From Podocnemis expansa (lineage: Eukaryota; Chordata; Testudines; Podocnemididae): a stretch of 64,000 bases of DNA. Location: the NCBI GenBank assembly GCA_007922195.1, contig ML682008.1, positions 8,845,653-8,909,652 on the forward strand, read 5' to 3'. Of this stretch, positions 1 to 9,045 are shown piece after piece (within the stretch, counting starts at the first letter, position 1; the number at the start of each line of letters is the position of its first letter). A program made the translations under genes and the position numbers. Below the pieces are notes generated by a model. That model made no database searches and had not been told where the DNA came from. It saw only the letters and a list, made by a program, of their open reading frames with translations.

Positions 1-1150
1 CAAGCCTGCCCTGTGTGAACATAGCCTTAATCTTCTATGACCTTGTCTAAGGCTTTCTGAAAGTTCAAGCTCAGTATACCCACTAGATCAACCTTGTCCA
101 CATGTTTGTTGACCCCCTTAGAGAATTCTACTAGATTAGTGAATTAAGATTTCCCTTCATGAAAGCTGTTGCTTTTCCTGTAGGCAATTGCACCTATCTT
201 TGTGTCTGCTTAATGGTCTCCCCCCTCCAAATAACAGGACTCCAAGGCATCATGCAGTACAAACACCCATGCTAGTTTTATTTACCATAGTGCAACAATA
301 ATACCTATTCCTACCCAGGCCCCCTTGGCCCTGAGGCATAGGGATCCTCCCCTTACTATACCAGGAAGCACACTATGCCCCTCATGTCCCACCATTGTCC
401 CTGGATATGCCTCTCTAGGTTTCTCCCCCAACCAGGGGCACAGCTGTTTTCACTGCCTCTTCAGGCCAGGGTCTAGCAGGGCCTAATCAGTGCTGTCAGC
501 TAGGGCTCCTTTCCCCTGCTTCCCAGAGTCCTGCTGGTTTCTGTTACCCTGGCCCATGTACCAGGGAGTAGAGGAGCAGGAGGAGGAGGTGGCAGCAGCA
601 GTGCAGGTGGCAGAAGCCCTAAGGGGTTTATTTCCCCTCTGCCACACTTTTCCAATATCTCCTGTTCATCCACACGCCTGATAATTCTGTTCTTCACTAT
701 ACTTTCAACCAATTTTCATGGTTCTGAAATTAAGTTTGCCACCCTGTAATTGCCAGGATTGCCCTGGGAGCTTTATTTAAAAATCAGCATCTCACTACCT
801 ACCTGTCAGCCATCTGATACAGAGTCTGGTTTAAGAAACAGATTACATACTACCATTAGTAGTTTTCCAGTTCCACATTTGAGTTGCTTCAGAATTCTTG
901 GGTGAATACCATCTGGCCTTGGTGACTTTTTACTCTTTAATTCCAAAACAACCTCTACTAGCACCTCAATTTGGGACAGTTCCTCAGATTTTTCACCTGA
1001 AGGGAATGTCTGAGGTGTGGGATCTCTCTGTCATTCTTTGCAGTTAAGACTGATGCAAAGAATTCATTTAACTTCTCTGCAATGACTTTGGCTTCCTTGA
1101 GTGCTCCTGTAGTACCTGGATTTTCCAGTAGTTCCATTCATTGTTTACTA
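1..1150 (-). mobile_element. CR1 LINE, antisense, first segment (interrupted)
   Basis: The + strand reads as the complement of the CR1 reverse-transcriptase coding region. Runs at about 1-215 and 655-1150 match the familiar antisense CR1 text, such as 'aaggctttctgaaagttcaa' and 'cttgggtgaataccatctgg'. The frame is destroyed by many substitutions and by an insert at about 216-655, so it cannot encode a working enzyme. The element continues beyond the left edge and resumes after later insertions at 1972-3045 and 8455-9045. The order of motifs across these pieces shows one original LINE running right to left. Assignment to CR1 is confident; the subfamily is not determined. Confidence 0.8.
216..655. 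repeat. Unidentified insert inside CR1
   Basis: CR1 similarity is lost at about 216 and resumes at about 655. The intervening ~440 bp is C/T-rich on the left and purine-rich near 570-600 (a GAGGAGGAGG-like stretch). Its two edges appear to contain overlapping versions of the same CR1 stretch ('tatctttgtgtctg' near 196 and 'tccacacgcctgat' near 670), which fits a duplicated target or a rearrangement. A solo LTR is possible because of the 'ttttatttacc' stretch at 274, but no matching pair or clear ends were found. No coding content is supported. Confidence 0.4.
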
Positions 1151-1971
1151 GAGAGGTGTCAGAGTCATGCAATGTGGGGGCACACTGGAGGGCAGGACAC
1201 CTGCTGTGGGCTATATTTCTGCATGGGCTCCTCATTCCTTTCGCCAGCCACATTCAGAGTGGTATGGGCTCCACTTCCCCCTCCCCAACTCTGCAGGCTC
1301 TACAACGCCTTCTCTTTTCCCTGGCCTGTGGGCTCCCCTTTGTCATACTGGCTCCCTGCCCCCCGTTCTGTTGTGCAGGTCCTGTACCCCCCTTCCCCTC
1401 CTTGGCTGCTCCTGGATGCCCCCCTTTCTCTTCCCTTTCCACTTCCCCTACCTTGTGGTGGCAAGCAGACAGTCTCAGTCACAGCCACGGGAAACTGGGC
1501 TCCTGCCTCCCCCTGTCATTCATTCAGCATGGTGACCTCTGGTTGGCTCAGTCCCAGCCCACCTTTGATTGGCTCATTCCTAGATGGGCCCCAGCCACTT
1601 TTGCTTTTCTTATTTGTGATTTGTTCAATGGGCAATCAACCAGATTAGCATGCCAACTGACTGACAGTGAGCAGGTGGGGTGGAGGGCTGTGCAGTGGCT
1701 CTCTGAGAGCTCCGCCCAACCTGCTCTGACTGAGACTCTGATTGGTTGGCAGACCACAGCAGAGCTGAGCCACTATTGGCTGGAGCACTTCCTTTGTTCC
1801 CCTGTGCCCTCACTTACATGATTGGAGTTACAAGCATGCTTAGCCCTCCTCTTCCAGGGGCAACCTGTCTTTGTTGTTCACCGTTGCTGCAGAGAGCTCC
1901 AGCCATAGCCTGGGCAGCAGCTATGCGGGCCAGATCAGTGCCCTCAGTGGGCCGTAACTTTGACACCCCTG
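1151..1971. mobile_element. hAT-like non-autonomous DNA transposon
   Basis: An 821-bp insert in the antisense CR1. The right end, read inward on the other strand, starts CAGGGGTGTCAAAGTT, typical of hAT elements. The left end GAGAGGTGTCAGAGTC matches it at 12 of 16 positions. The flanking 8-mers GTTTACTA (1143-1150) and ATTTAGTA (1972-1979) agree at 6 of 8, as expected of a decayed 8-bp hAT target duplication, and CR1 similarity resumes directly after them. The overlapping long open frames in here (for example 1082-1648 and 1141-1821, +) are low-complexity Pro/Leu/Ser translations and are not considered genes. No transposase motif is visible. Confidence 0.7.
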
Positions 1972-3045
1972 ATTTAGTAGGTTTCTTGCTTCTACTTCAC
2001 TGACAATTTTTGCTGTTAACTAGTATGTCTTTTTCAAATTGCTCTTCAAATTCTTTTTATGCCTGCCTAGTTACTGTTTACACTTGACTTAACAGAGTTT
2101 ATGATTTTTATTTTCCTCACTATAATTTGACTTCCAGCTTTCAAAGGATTTCTTTTTTGTTTCTAACTTCTTTTGTTCTGCTTTATTTAGTTATAGTCAC
2201 TTGTTTTTAGGTCCTCTTGCCCCTCCCTCCCCTTTTTTTTAAATGTGGGGTATAGATTTAATTTGAACCTCTATCACAGTGTATTGTAAAGGTTTCCATG
2301 CAGCCTGCAGGCATTTCAGTTTTGAGACTTTTCTTTTTAATTTCCATTTAACTAGCTACCTCATTTTTGTGTAATTTTCCTCCATGAACTTGAAATACAC
2401 CATGGTAGATTTCTTTGATACTTCCCACCATCCACACCCTAAAAAGAAAGTTAAATGTAATTATGGTACGGTAATTATCACTGAATAGTTTATCTATGTT
2501 CACTTTTCGACCAGGTCCTGTCCACCACTTAGGAGACAATCAAGAATTGTCTCTCCCCTTTTGGGTTACAGGACTAGCTGGTCAAAGATGTAGTCATCAA
2601 TCATGTTCAGAAATTTCTGCATCTCTTCCTGAGGTAACAAAATCCTAGTCAATATGGGGATTGTTGAAATACTCTGTTGTTATGTTTTTTCGTTTTGTAC
2701 CCTGTCTAAGTTTTTTGAGCATTTCAGAGTCAGGGGTCACCATCTAGTCAAATGATTTGTAGTATATTCCTACCTCTATGCTCTTGTTATTCAAGCATGG
2801 AGTTTCTGTTCATAGAGGTTCTATGATAGTTTGATTCATCTACGATTGTTACTATGTTTGAGTCTATGCTTTCTGTAACACATAATGCCACTCCCCAATA
2901 AATGTGACCTACTTACTACATCCCATTGATTAACCTAATTCCTCTAAATTCCTGTGATGTCTCTTATATCAATACTCACATTTAATACCAGCACTCAAGT
3001 TCACCCATCTTAGTATTTAGACTTCTATCATTTGTATATAAGTAC
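1972..3045 (-). mobile_element. CR1 LINE, antisense, middle segment
   Basis: This continues the CR1 interrupted at 1150, now matching the upstream half of ORF2 (endonuclease region) in antisense. Landmarks on the + strand include 'tttccatgcagcctgcaggc' (2296), 'caatatggggattgttgaaa' (2651) and 'acccatcttagtatttagac' (3003). Many stops and indels make it non-coding. The Gypsy element at 3046-8454 cuts it, and the 4 bp GTAC at 3042-3045 are duplicated at 8455-8458. Confidence 0.8.
3042..3045. repeat. Target-site duplication GTAC (left copy)
   Basis: GTAC lies immediately before the TG of the 5' LTR and again immediately after the CA of the 3' LTR (8455-8458). CR1 text reads through when the intervening element is removed. 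A 4-5 bp duplication is normal for Ty3/Gypsy integrases. Confidence 0.75.
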
Positions 3046-3486
3046 TGTGATAAGGTCAGCTCAGAGGGCTACAGAAGGGTGTGGCAGGGCAGATATGTAA
3101 GCCCCAGGCTGCTAAAGGCTCTTTACCCTGGCTACAGAGAAGAGGTCTCTGCAGGCCTATTGGAGACATCTGGGCTCAATCAAGGGCTGGCCCAGACCTA
3201 TAAAGGCTGCTGCTGCCAGAAGGGAGGGGAGAGAGACTGAAGCTGCCTCCAGGTCTGGAGCCACTCCCAGGCTGAGGAGAAAGCTACCACCCTAACCCCT
3301 TTGCAGACAGACAGACAGACTGAGAAAAGAATGAGGAATCAACTGTGACGCCCAGGGAAGTTTCCCAGAAGACCCGCCTGGGCTGGGGCAGATTGGCCTC
3401 TGGCCCATACCACCAAGGGAGAGTTTTGGAGCTGGCGGGTCAGGCCCTTCCCCTCTCCCCTCCCCGGAGGGGCAACCTCTGCCACA
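3046..3486 (+). repeat. 5' LTR of Gmr1-like element
   Basis: A 441-bp terminal repeat that begins TGTGATAAGG and ends TCTGCCACA, so it has canonical TG...CA ends. A TATA-like TATAAAG sits at 3199-3205 and is conserved in the other LTR, which makes it the likely core promoter. A short ACAG tandem tract near 3305-3320 is about 8 bp shorter than in the 3' LTR and accounts for most of the length difference. Confidence 0.9.
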
Positions 3487-3488
3487 CA

Positions 3489-3505
3489 TGGTGTCAGGGG
3501 AGGGA
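3489..3505 (+). promoter_or_regulatory. Primer-binding site, tRNA-Leu-like
   Basis: Two bases after the 5' LTR the sequence reads TGGTGTCAGGGGAGGGA. This is complementary to the 3' end of tRNA-Leu (including CCA) at about 14 of 17 positions, the first nine perfectly. Its position and TGG start are those of a minus-strand primer site. Confidence 0.7.
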
Positions 3506-3561
3506 TTGCCCTTACAGGTGAGCACTGAGAATCACCAAGAGGCAAGGCAAATCTGCCCAAG

Positions 3562-4594
3562 ATGGAGGATGTGGTGAAAGCCCTGATACAGGCCACGGCA
3601 GCCCAGCAGGAGGCTACACGGGTTCAGATGGCAGCCCAGCAAGAATCAGCAAGGCTGCAACAAGAAACCTATCAGCTATTGATAAGCCAGGCTGCTCAGG
3701 ACAGAGCCACCCTTCAAGAGATAATGGCACAGCTGAAAACTCTTACCACCCAGATCCGTAGCCACGAGAGCGGGCTGCTCCCTGACGGCCAGCAGCTACT
3801 TACAGAAGATGACAGTAGATGATGATGTGGAAGCTTATCTACTTGCTTTTGAGAGAACCGCTTTGCAAGAGGCTTGGCCACAGGACCAGTGGGCCAGCAT
3901 TCTGGCCCCGTTTCTAGGTGGGGAGGCGCAGAAGGCCTTCTATGACTTGCAGGCAGAGGCTGCCTTGGACTATCCTCGGCTGAAAGCAGAGATCCTGGCA
4001 AGGTCTGGTGTGACGACGGCAACCCGAGCCCTGAGGTTCCACAAGTGGAGATACCAGGAGGGCCCAGCACCGAGGTCTCAGCTCTATGACCTGATTCATA
4101 TAGCTCAGAGATGGCTGTGCCCTGATATCCATGATGCTGATCAAATCATTGAAATCCTCATCCTGGACAGGTTCATGAGGGGGCTACCCCCAGACTTGTG
4201 GGGGTGGGTGAGCCAGAACGACCACTCCACATATGATGACCTGGTCACCCTTGTTGAAAGATAGTTGGCGGCCAAGGAACTTTCCCAGACTTCTGGGGGA
4301 GAATGGCGCCGCAATAGGAGACCAGTCCCCAACTCAAAAGTGCGGACTCCTGAGGGCCCACACAGATCTGTGTTGGGAAAAAGGGAGATGGGCGAATGGC
4401 CTGAATTAACGAAGGTGTTCGGGGAACCCAGGGGTGAGGGTCAGAAATCTGACATCCCCAAAGATAGGGGGGTATCCCATCTAGGATACAGGTGCTATGC
4501 TTGTGGGGAGCTTGGGCACATAGCCGCACTGTGCCCAAGGGCTGAAGAGCCCATGCAGTGTGAGCTGGGTGAGCTTGACAACCCTGCAGCTTAG
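3562..4594 (+). pseudogene. gag with SCAN-like capsid and CCHC knuckle (broken)
   Basis: This encodes the structural protein of the Gmr1-like element. A Gln/Ala-rich, probably coiled-coil N-terminus (3562 to about 3800) is followed, after a frameshift near 3800, by a capsid region (3809-4264). Residues ~74-151 of that region resemble the SCAN domain of vertebrate zinc-finger proteins: the 'KWRYQEG' stretch, a 'RWLCPDIH' helix, then '[18 protein letters not shown]'. A TAG at 4262-4264 interrupts it. The next segment (4265-4594) carries an intact CCHC knuckle (C-x2-C-x4-H-x4-C, Cys77 to Cys90 of that segment), the nucleic-acid-binding nucleocapsid. SCAN domains are known to derive from Gmr1-like capsids, so the match supports the family assignment. 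It is not functional because of the frameshift and stop. Confidence 0.85.
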
Positions 4595-4602
4595 TCTACC
4601 TG

Positions 4603-4965
4603 GTGGGAGTGGTAGAGACCCCACATAGGTACACCCAGTCAGTAAAAATGAATGGCATAGAAACCACAGCCCTAGTGGACTCTGGAAGTGCCATCACCTT
4701 AGTCTCGGGGAAGTTGGTGGGCCGCGACCAGTTGTCTCGGGCGAAACACACAGGTGTGACTTCTGTGCATGGCACGGTTAACTACTACCCTACCACACCC
4801 ATCTGTGTCGAGATGGAGGGCCACGCTATGAAGGTAATGGCAGGGGTGGTCCCAAAACTCCCCTTCCCAGTGCTCATAGGCCAAGACTTCCCAGGATTTG
4901 GGTGCCTACTCTCTGTGGGAGAACCTCAGGTAGGTAGTGACCTGGGGCTTGGTAGTGAGTCCTGA
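4603..4965 (+). pseudogene. Retropepsin-like aspartic protease domain
   Basis: A 120-codon open segment in a different frame from the end of gag. The catalytic 'ALVDSGSA' motif lies at residues ~24-30, and a 'PVLIGQDF' strand near residue 90 corresponds to the usual ILG-type motif of retropepsins. The family acts as a homodimer that cleaves Gag-Pol. It is flanked by a TAG closing gag (4592-4594) and a TGA (4963-4965) just before a run of G residues. Whether the gag-pro frame change is programmed or decay cannot be told from one copy. Confidence 0.75.
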
Positions 4966-5110
4966 GGGGGGGGACAGTCCTTCTGTGTTTCCTGAGTTTG
5001 CCCCGGACCTGTTCCATACCACAGAAAAGCGGCGAAAATCACGACGAGAGAAGAGAGCGGACAAAAGGCTGGGAACCTGAATTCTGGCTCAAAGCCAGAA
5101 GGCTGCCCTA

Positions 5111-6510
5111 GTGAGGCACCGAGCTCACCCAGCCAGCCAGGGAACCACCGCGGAGTTTGACGAACCGGAGTCTGAGCCAGGTCCTAGCGGGACATTACCT
5201 GTTGAAGAGCCAGAAATTGGTCCCCTTGAGATCGGAGATATTGGACCTGCCCTAGGAAATTTTGCTCAGGACCAAGCCAATGACCCCCTATTTGCCAATG
5301 TTAAGAGAGAGGTGGTAGAAGTTAACAGCGTCCCAGCAGAAGGAAGGACTAAGGGACCTGGACCATACTTCGTGATCAAAAATGACTTGCTATACCAGGT
5401 AGTCCGAATGCAGGAAGAACAAGTGGAGCAGCTCCTAGTACCACGGCGGCATCAGAAGGCAAGCCTCGCCTTAGCCCATAGCCATTTGTTTGGAGCTCAC
5501 CTGGGGGTAGACAAGACACTAGATCGAATCCTGCGGAGGTTCTTCTGGCCAGGAGTGTACATGGATGTTTGCCAGTACTGCGTATCCTGCCCAGAGTGCC
5601 AGCTCCACAGCCCTCGCCCATGCTTACGGGCCCCACTCGTGCCCTTACCAATCATTGAGGTCCCTTTCAAGAGGATCGCTATGGACCTGATAGGCCCACT
5701 AGAGAAGTTGGCCAGGGGTCACCAATATGTACTCATGGTACTGGACTATGCCACCCGCTATCCAGAAGCCATACCCCTCCGGAATACGCTGTCCAAGACA
5801 ATAGCGAAGGAACTGATCCATATCTTCTCTAGAGTGAGGATACCTAAAGAGATCCTTATGGATCAGGGGACTCCCTTCGTGTCCAAACTGATGAAGGACC
5901 TGTGCACATTGCTGCACATTCGGACCTTATGAACATCAGTCTACCACCCCCAGACAGATGGTCTCGTGGAAGGTTTTAACCAAACACTGAAGAATATGGT
6001 AAGGAAGGTAGTGAGCCAGGATGGGAGGGACTGGGATACCTTACTACCGTATCTGATGTTTGCCGTTAGGGAGGTCCCCAGGCCCCTCCACAGGGTTCTC
6101 CCCTTTTGAGCTTTTATATGGTCGCCACCCCCGGAGCATATTGGACATCTCCAAGGAAGAGTGGGAAGACCAAACCAGACAGGGACAAAATGTTATTGAA
6201 CATGTATTAAAGATGCAAATCAGGATTGCCAGAGTTACACCTGTAGTATGGGAACATCTTGAGAGGGCCCAGGACGCCCAACAGACCTATTATAATCAGC
6301 AGGCAAGGGTCCGAAAGTTCCAGCTGGGGGATCAGGTGATGGTGTTGGTACCCACCCCAGAAAGCAAGCTCCTAGCCAGGTGGCAGGGACCATATGAAAT
6401 CATAGAGGCTGTGGGGGGAAGTTAACTATAAAATACGACAACCCGACCATCAAAAACGAGAACAAATCTACCATGTTAATTTGCTGAAGCCCTGGAAAGA
6501 CAGACACCTG
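5111..6510 (+). pseudogene. Integrase (HHCC + DDE + GPY), placed before RT
   Basis: The first open segment (5111-5932) holds a zinc-binding HHCC (His125, His130, Cys160, Cys163) and the first two catalytic acids (Asp192 in 'MDLIGPL', Asp251 in 'MDQGTPF'). A TGA at 5930-5932 interrupts the domain. The third acid (Glu, codon 5969-5971) lies beyond it at the DX35E spacing. A frameshift near 6080 leads into a segment with 'FSPFELLYGRHP' and the C-terminal 'WQGPYEI' (GPY) module. A second shift in a G run near 6411-6418 precedes a 'HVNLLKPWK' ending at about 6500. The integrase joins element cDNA to target DNA. Its position upstream of RT is the diagnostic oddity. Inactive as it stands. Confidence 0.85.
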
Positions 6511-6565
6511 TGCTGTTGCCCTAGAAACAACATCCCAGGAGGACAGGACCCAGGACCAGATAAGG

Positions 6566-8200
6566 ATGTCCCCCGACTTGACCCCTACACAACAGACTGA
6601 AGTCAAAGAAATGATTGAAAGAAACCAAGATGTATTCTCCGTGAACCCTGGTAGGACTACAGAGGTGGTTCATCATATTATCACCGAACCTGGGGTAAAG
6701 GTGAATATTAAATTCTATCGGATCCCAGAGGCAAAGAGAGAGGAGATCAGGGCCAAAGTGAGGAGGATGCTGGAATTAGGCGTCATTGAAGAGTCCCATA
6801 GCCAGTGGTCCAGTCCAATTGTGCTAGTGCCCAAGACGGATGGCAGCCTGCGATTTTGTAATGACTTCCGGAGGCTAAATGAAGTGTCCAAGTTCGATGC
6901 CTATTCTATGCCCCGAATTGACAAGTTAATAGACCAGTTGGGGAAAAACAGATTTTTGTCTACTCTAGACCTAACTGAAGGTTATTGGCAGATTCCCCTG
7001 ACTTGGGATGCCAAGGAAAGGACGGCCTTCTCTACACCAGAAGGACTGTACCAATATACCGTCCTCCCTTTTGGGTTACATGGGGCCCCCGCCACCTTCC
7101 AGTGCCTCATGGATAAGCTGTTACGCCTACATACAAAGTATGCTGCTGCATACCTTGATGACGTAATAATACATAGCCCAGATTGGGACTCCCACCTCGA
7201 GAAGGTGGAAGCAGTGTTGGCTACACTGAGGAAGGCTGGCCTCACTGCAAATCCAGCCAAATGTGCAATTGGACGGACAGAGGCCAAGTATTTGGGGTCT
7301 GTCATGGGGAGCGGCTTAGTGAAGCCACAGCTAAGTAAGCTGGAAGCCATCCAGAACTGGCCTTGCCCCATCTGGAAGAAGCAGGTCCGTGCCTTCTTGG
7401 GAATAGTTGGATATTATCGGCTGTTCATTGCCCACTTTGCCACCCGGGCTTACCCATTGACACAGCTGATAAAAGCCTGTGGCCCTGACATAGTGAGATG
7501 GTCAAGCTCCGTGGAGGAGGCCTTCACTGACCTGAAGACAGCCCTCTGTCAGGATCCAGTGTTGATAGCCCCAGACTTCAAGAAGGAGTTCATTTTACAG
7601 ACGGACGCTTCCGAGGTTGGATTGGGTGCGGGATTATCTCAGATGCTGGGGGATGAGGAGCACCCAATCCTATACCTCAGCAGAAAACTCCTGCCTAGGG
7701 AGCAAAGATACGCGGTGGTAGAGAAGGAATGCCTGGCAATAAAATGGGCCATGGAAACCCTCCAGTATTATTTACTAGGAAGGAAATTTACCTTGGTCAC
7801 GGACCATGCACCTCTAAAGTGGATGCACTGCAACAAAGATCGTAACGCAAGGGTGACTAGATGGTTCCTATCTTTACAGCCTTTCCACTTTAGTGTAGAA
7901 TGCAGACCTGGGGTCAAACATGGCAATGCTGATGGCCTATCATGGGTATACTGCAATACAACCCAAGTAGCCCAACCCCATACTGTTGAGTGGGGGCGGG
8001 GGATATATGATAAGGTCAGCTCAGAGGGCTACAGAAGGGTGTGGCAGGGCAGATATGTAAGCCCCAGGCTGCTAAAGGCTCTTTACCCTGGCTACAGAGA
8101 AGAGGTCTCTGCAGGCCTATTGGAGACACCTGGGCTCAATCAAGGGCTGGCCCAGACCTATAAAGGCTGCTGCTGCCAGAAGGCAGGGGGGAGAGACTGA
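6566..8200 (+). CDS. Reverse transcriptase-RNase H of Gmr1-like element
   Basis: A 544-codon open frame with an uninterrupted RT and RNase H. The RT catalytic acids are Asp135 in 'STLDLTEGYW' and the YLDD box at residues 196-199, with 'LPFGLHGAPATFQ' at ~167-179. RNase H catalytic acids appear as Asp347 ('TDASE'), Glu388 or Glu386 ('VVEKECLA'), Asp413 ('VTDHAPL') and Asp456 ('NADGLSW'). The ATG is simply the first in the frame, and in the intact element this region would be joined to the upstream pol. The frame crosses the polypurine tract and stops about 195 bp inside the 3' LTR. It is the only segment of this element without a visible lesion, although expression would need the broken upstream frames. 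Confidence 0.9.
   Translation: MSPDLTPTQQTEVKEMIERNQDVFSVNPGRTTEVVHHIITEPGVKVNIKFYRIPEAKREEIRAKVRRMLELGVIEESHSQWSSPIVLVPKTDGSLRFCNDFRRLNEVSKFDAYSMPRIDKLIDQLGKNRFLSTLDLTEGYWQIPLTWDAKERTAFSTPEGLYQYTVLPFGLHGAPATFQCLMDKLLRLHTKYAAAYLDDVIIHSPDWDSHLEKVEAVLATLRKAGLTANPAKCAIGRTEAKYLGSVMGSGLVKPQLSKLEAIQNWPCPIWKKQVRAFLGIVGYYRLFIAHFATRAYPLTQLIKACGPDIVRWSSSVEEAFTDLKTALCQDPVLIAPDFKKEFILQTDASEVGLGAGLSQMLGDEEHPILYLSRKLLPREQRYAVVEKECLAIKWAMETLQYYLLGRKFTLVTDHAPLKWMHCNKDRNARVTRWFLSLQPFHFSVECRPGVKHGNADGLSWVYCNTTQVAQPHTVEWGRGIYDKVSSEGYRRVWQGRYVSPRLLKALYPGYREEVSAGLLETPGLNQGLAQTYKGCCCQKAGGRD
7990..8003 (+). promoter_or_regulatory. Polypurine tract
   Basis: A G-rich run GTGGGGGCGGGGGA lies directly before the 3' LTR. 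It is the expected plus-strand primer for LTR retrotransposons, with a single C interrupting the purines. Confidence 0.65.
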
Positions 8201-8454
8201 AGTTGTCTCCAGGTCTAGAGCCACTCCCAGGCTGAGGAGAAAGCTACCACCCTAACCCCTTTGCAAACAGACAGACAGACAGACAGACAGAGAAAAGAAT
8301 GAGGAAACAACTGTGACGCCCAGGGAAGTTTTGCAGAAGACCCACCTGTGCTGGGGCAGAATGGCCTCTGGCCCATACCGCCAAGGGAGAGTTTTGGGGC
8401 TGGCAGGTCAGGCCCTTCCCCTCCCCCCTCCCCGAAGGGGCAACCTCTGCCACA
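8006..8454 (+). repeat. 3' LTR of Gmr1-like element
   Basis: A 449-bp direct repeat of 3046-3486. The first dinucleotide is TA rather than TG, and the end is TCTGCCACA as in the 5' copy. It differs by about 20 substitutions plus an expanded ACAG tract (about 8270-8290). The conserved TATAAAG lies at 8159-8165. The right-hand GTAC target duplication follows at 8455-8458. Confidence 0.9.
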
Positions 8455-9045
8455 GTACTTACAAAATTTTGTTTGTATTTAGTTGTTTGCCTTCATGTAA
8501 TGTGAATGAAACTCTTATATTTGATTGTTTTTTCCTTCAGGTCCTACTTGTACTTGATCAATTTCTATCCTTTCCTCTTTGCTAGGATATAACGTATCCC
8601 CTTTAATAAATCCTTCACTGAGGGATGTGTCTGTTTAAACCATGTGCTCCTCCACACCTGTCAGTTTTTCCCACAGCATTAGTTTAAAAAACTCCTCTAT
8701 GATCTTTTTTTAATTTTACATTCTAGCAAACTGGTTCCATTTTGGTTCAGATGGAACCCAACCTTCCCATATAGGCTTGTTCTTCCCCAATATGCTCCCT
8801 ACTTCCAAATAAACCTGAATCTCTTCTCTGAAAACCATAGTCTCATCCACTCACTGAGACCATGCAGTCTTGCCTAATTGGTTTTATGTATGGAACTAGA
8901 AAGATTTCAGAGAATTCTGCCGCAGTGGTCCTGAACTTTAATCTCTTTCCTAACAGCCTAAATTTGGCCTTCAGGACTTCTATCCTATCTTTCCCTAAGT
9001 CATTGGTATAGGTACCACTGTCACCATCTGAAGTACTACAGACAG
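8455..9045 (-). mobile_element. CR1 LINE, antisense, last segment
   Basis: CR1 antisense text resumes after the Gypsy insertion. Landmarks are 'gggatgtgtctgtttaaacc' (8622), 'atctggttccattttggttc'-like sequence near 8730 and 'cctaaatttggccttcagga' (8957). This matches the ORF1-proximal part of turtle-type CR1. Similarity fades near 9045, probably the 5' truncation of the original insertion. Removing the inserts leaves about 2.8 kb of CR1 within the window. Confidence 0.75.

Larger units (their letters stand above)
3046..8454 (+). mobile_element. Ty3/Gypsy LTR retrotransposon, Gmr1-like (5.4 kb)
   Basis: A complete insertion with two LTRs (3046-3486, 8006-8454), a primer-binding site, a polypurine tract and a 4-bp GTAC target duplication, sitting inside an antisense CR1. 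Coding order is gag, protease, integrase, reverse transcriptase, RNase H. Ordinary Ty3/Gypsy elements place integrase last; integrase before RT is the hallmark of the Gmr1-like group known from deuterostomes. No envelope-like frame is present. Most coding segments carry stops or frameshifts, but RT-RNase H remains open. The LTRs differ at about 20 positions by eye (roughly 5%), which suggests a moderately old copy that is much younger than its CR1 host. It is not autonomous as it stands. Confidence 0.88.

Noticed and set aside
1082..1821. Overlapping 188- and 226-codon open frames as possible genes
   Set aside because: They lie in a hAT-like element inside CR1, use low-complexity Pro/Leu/Ser sequence and show no domain or splice context.
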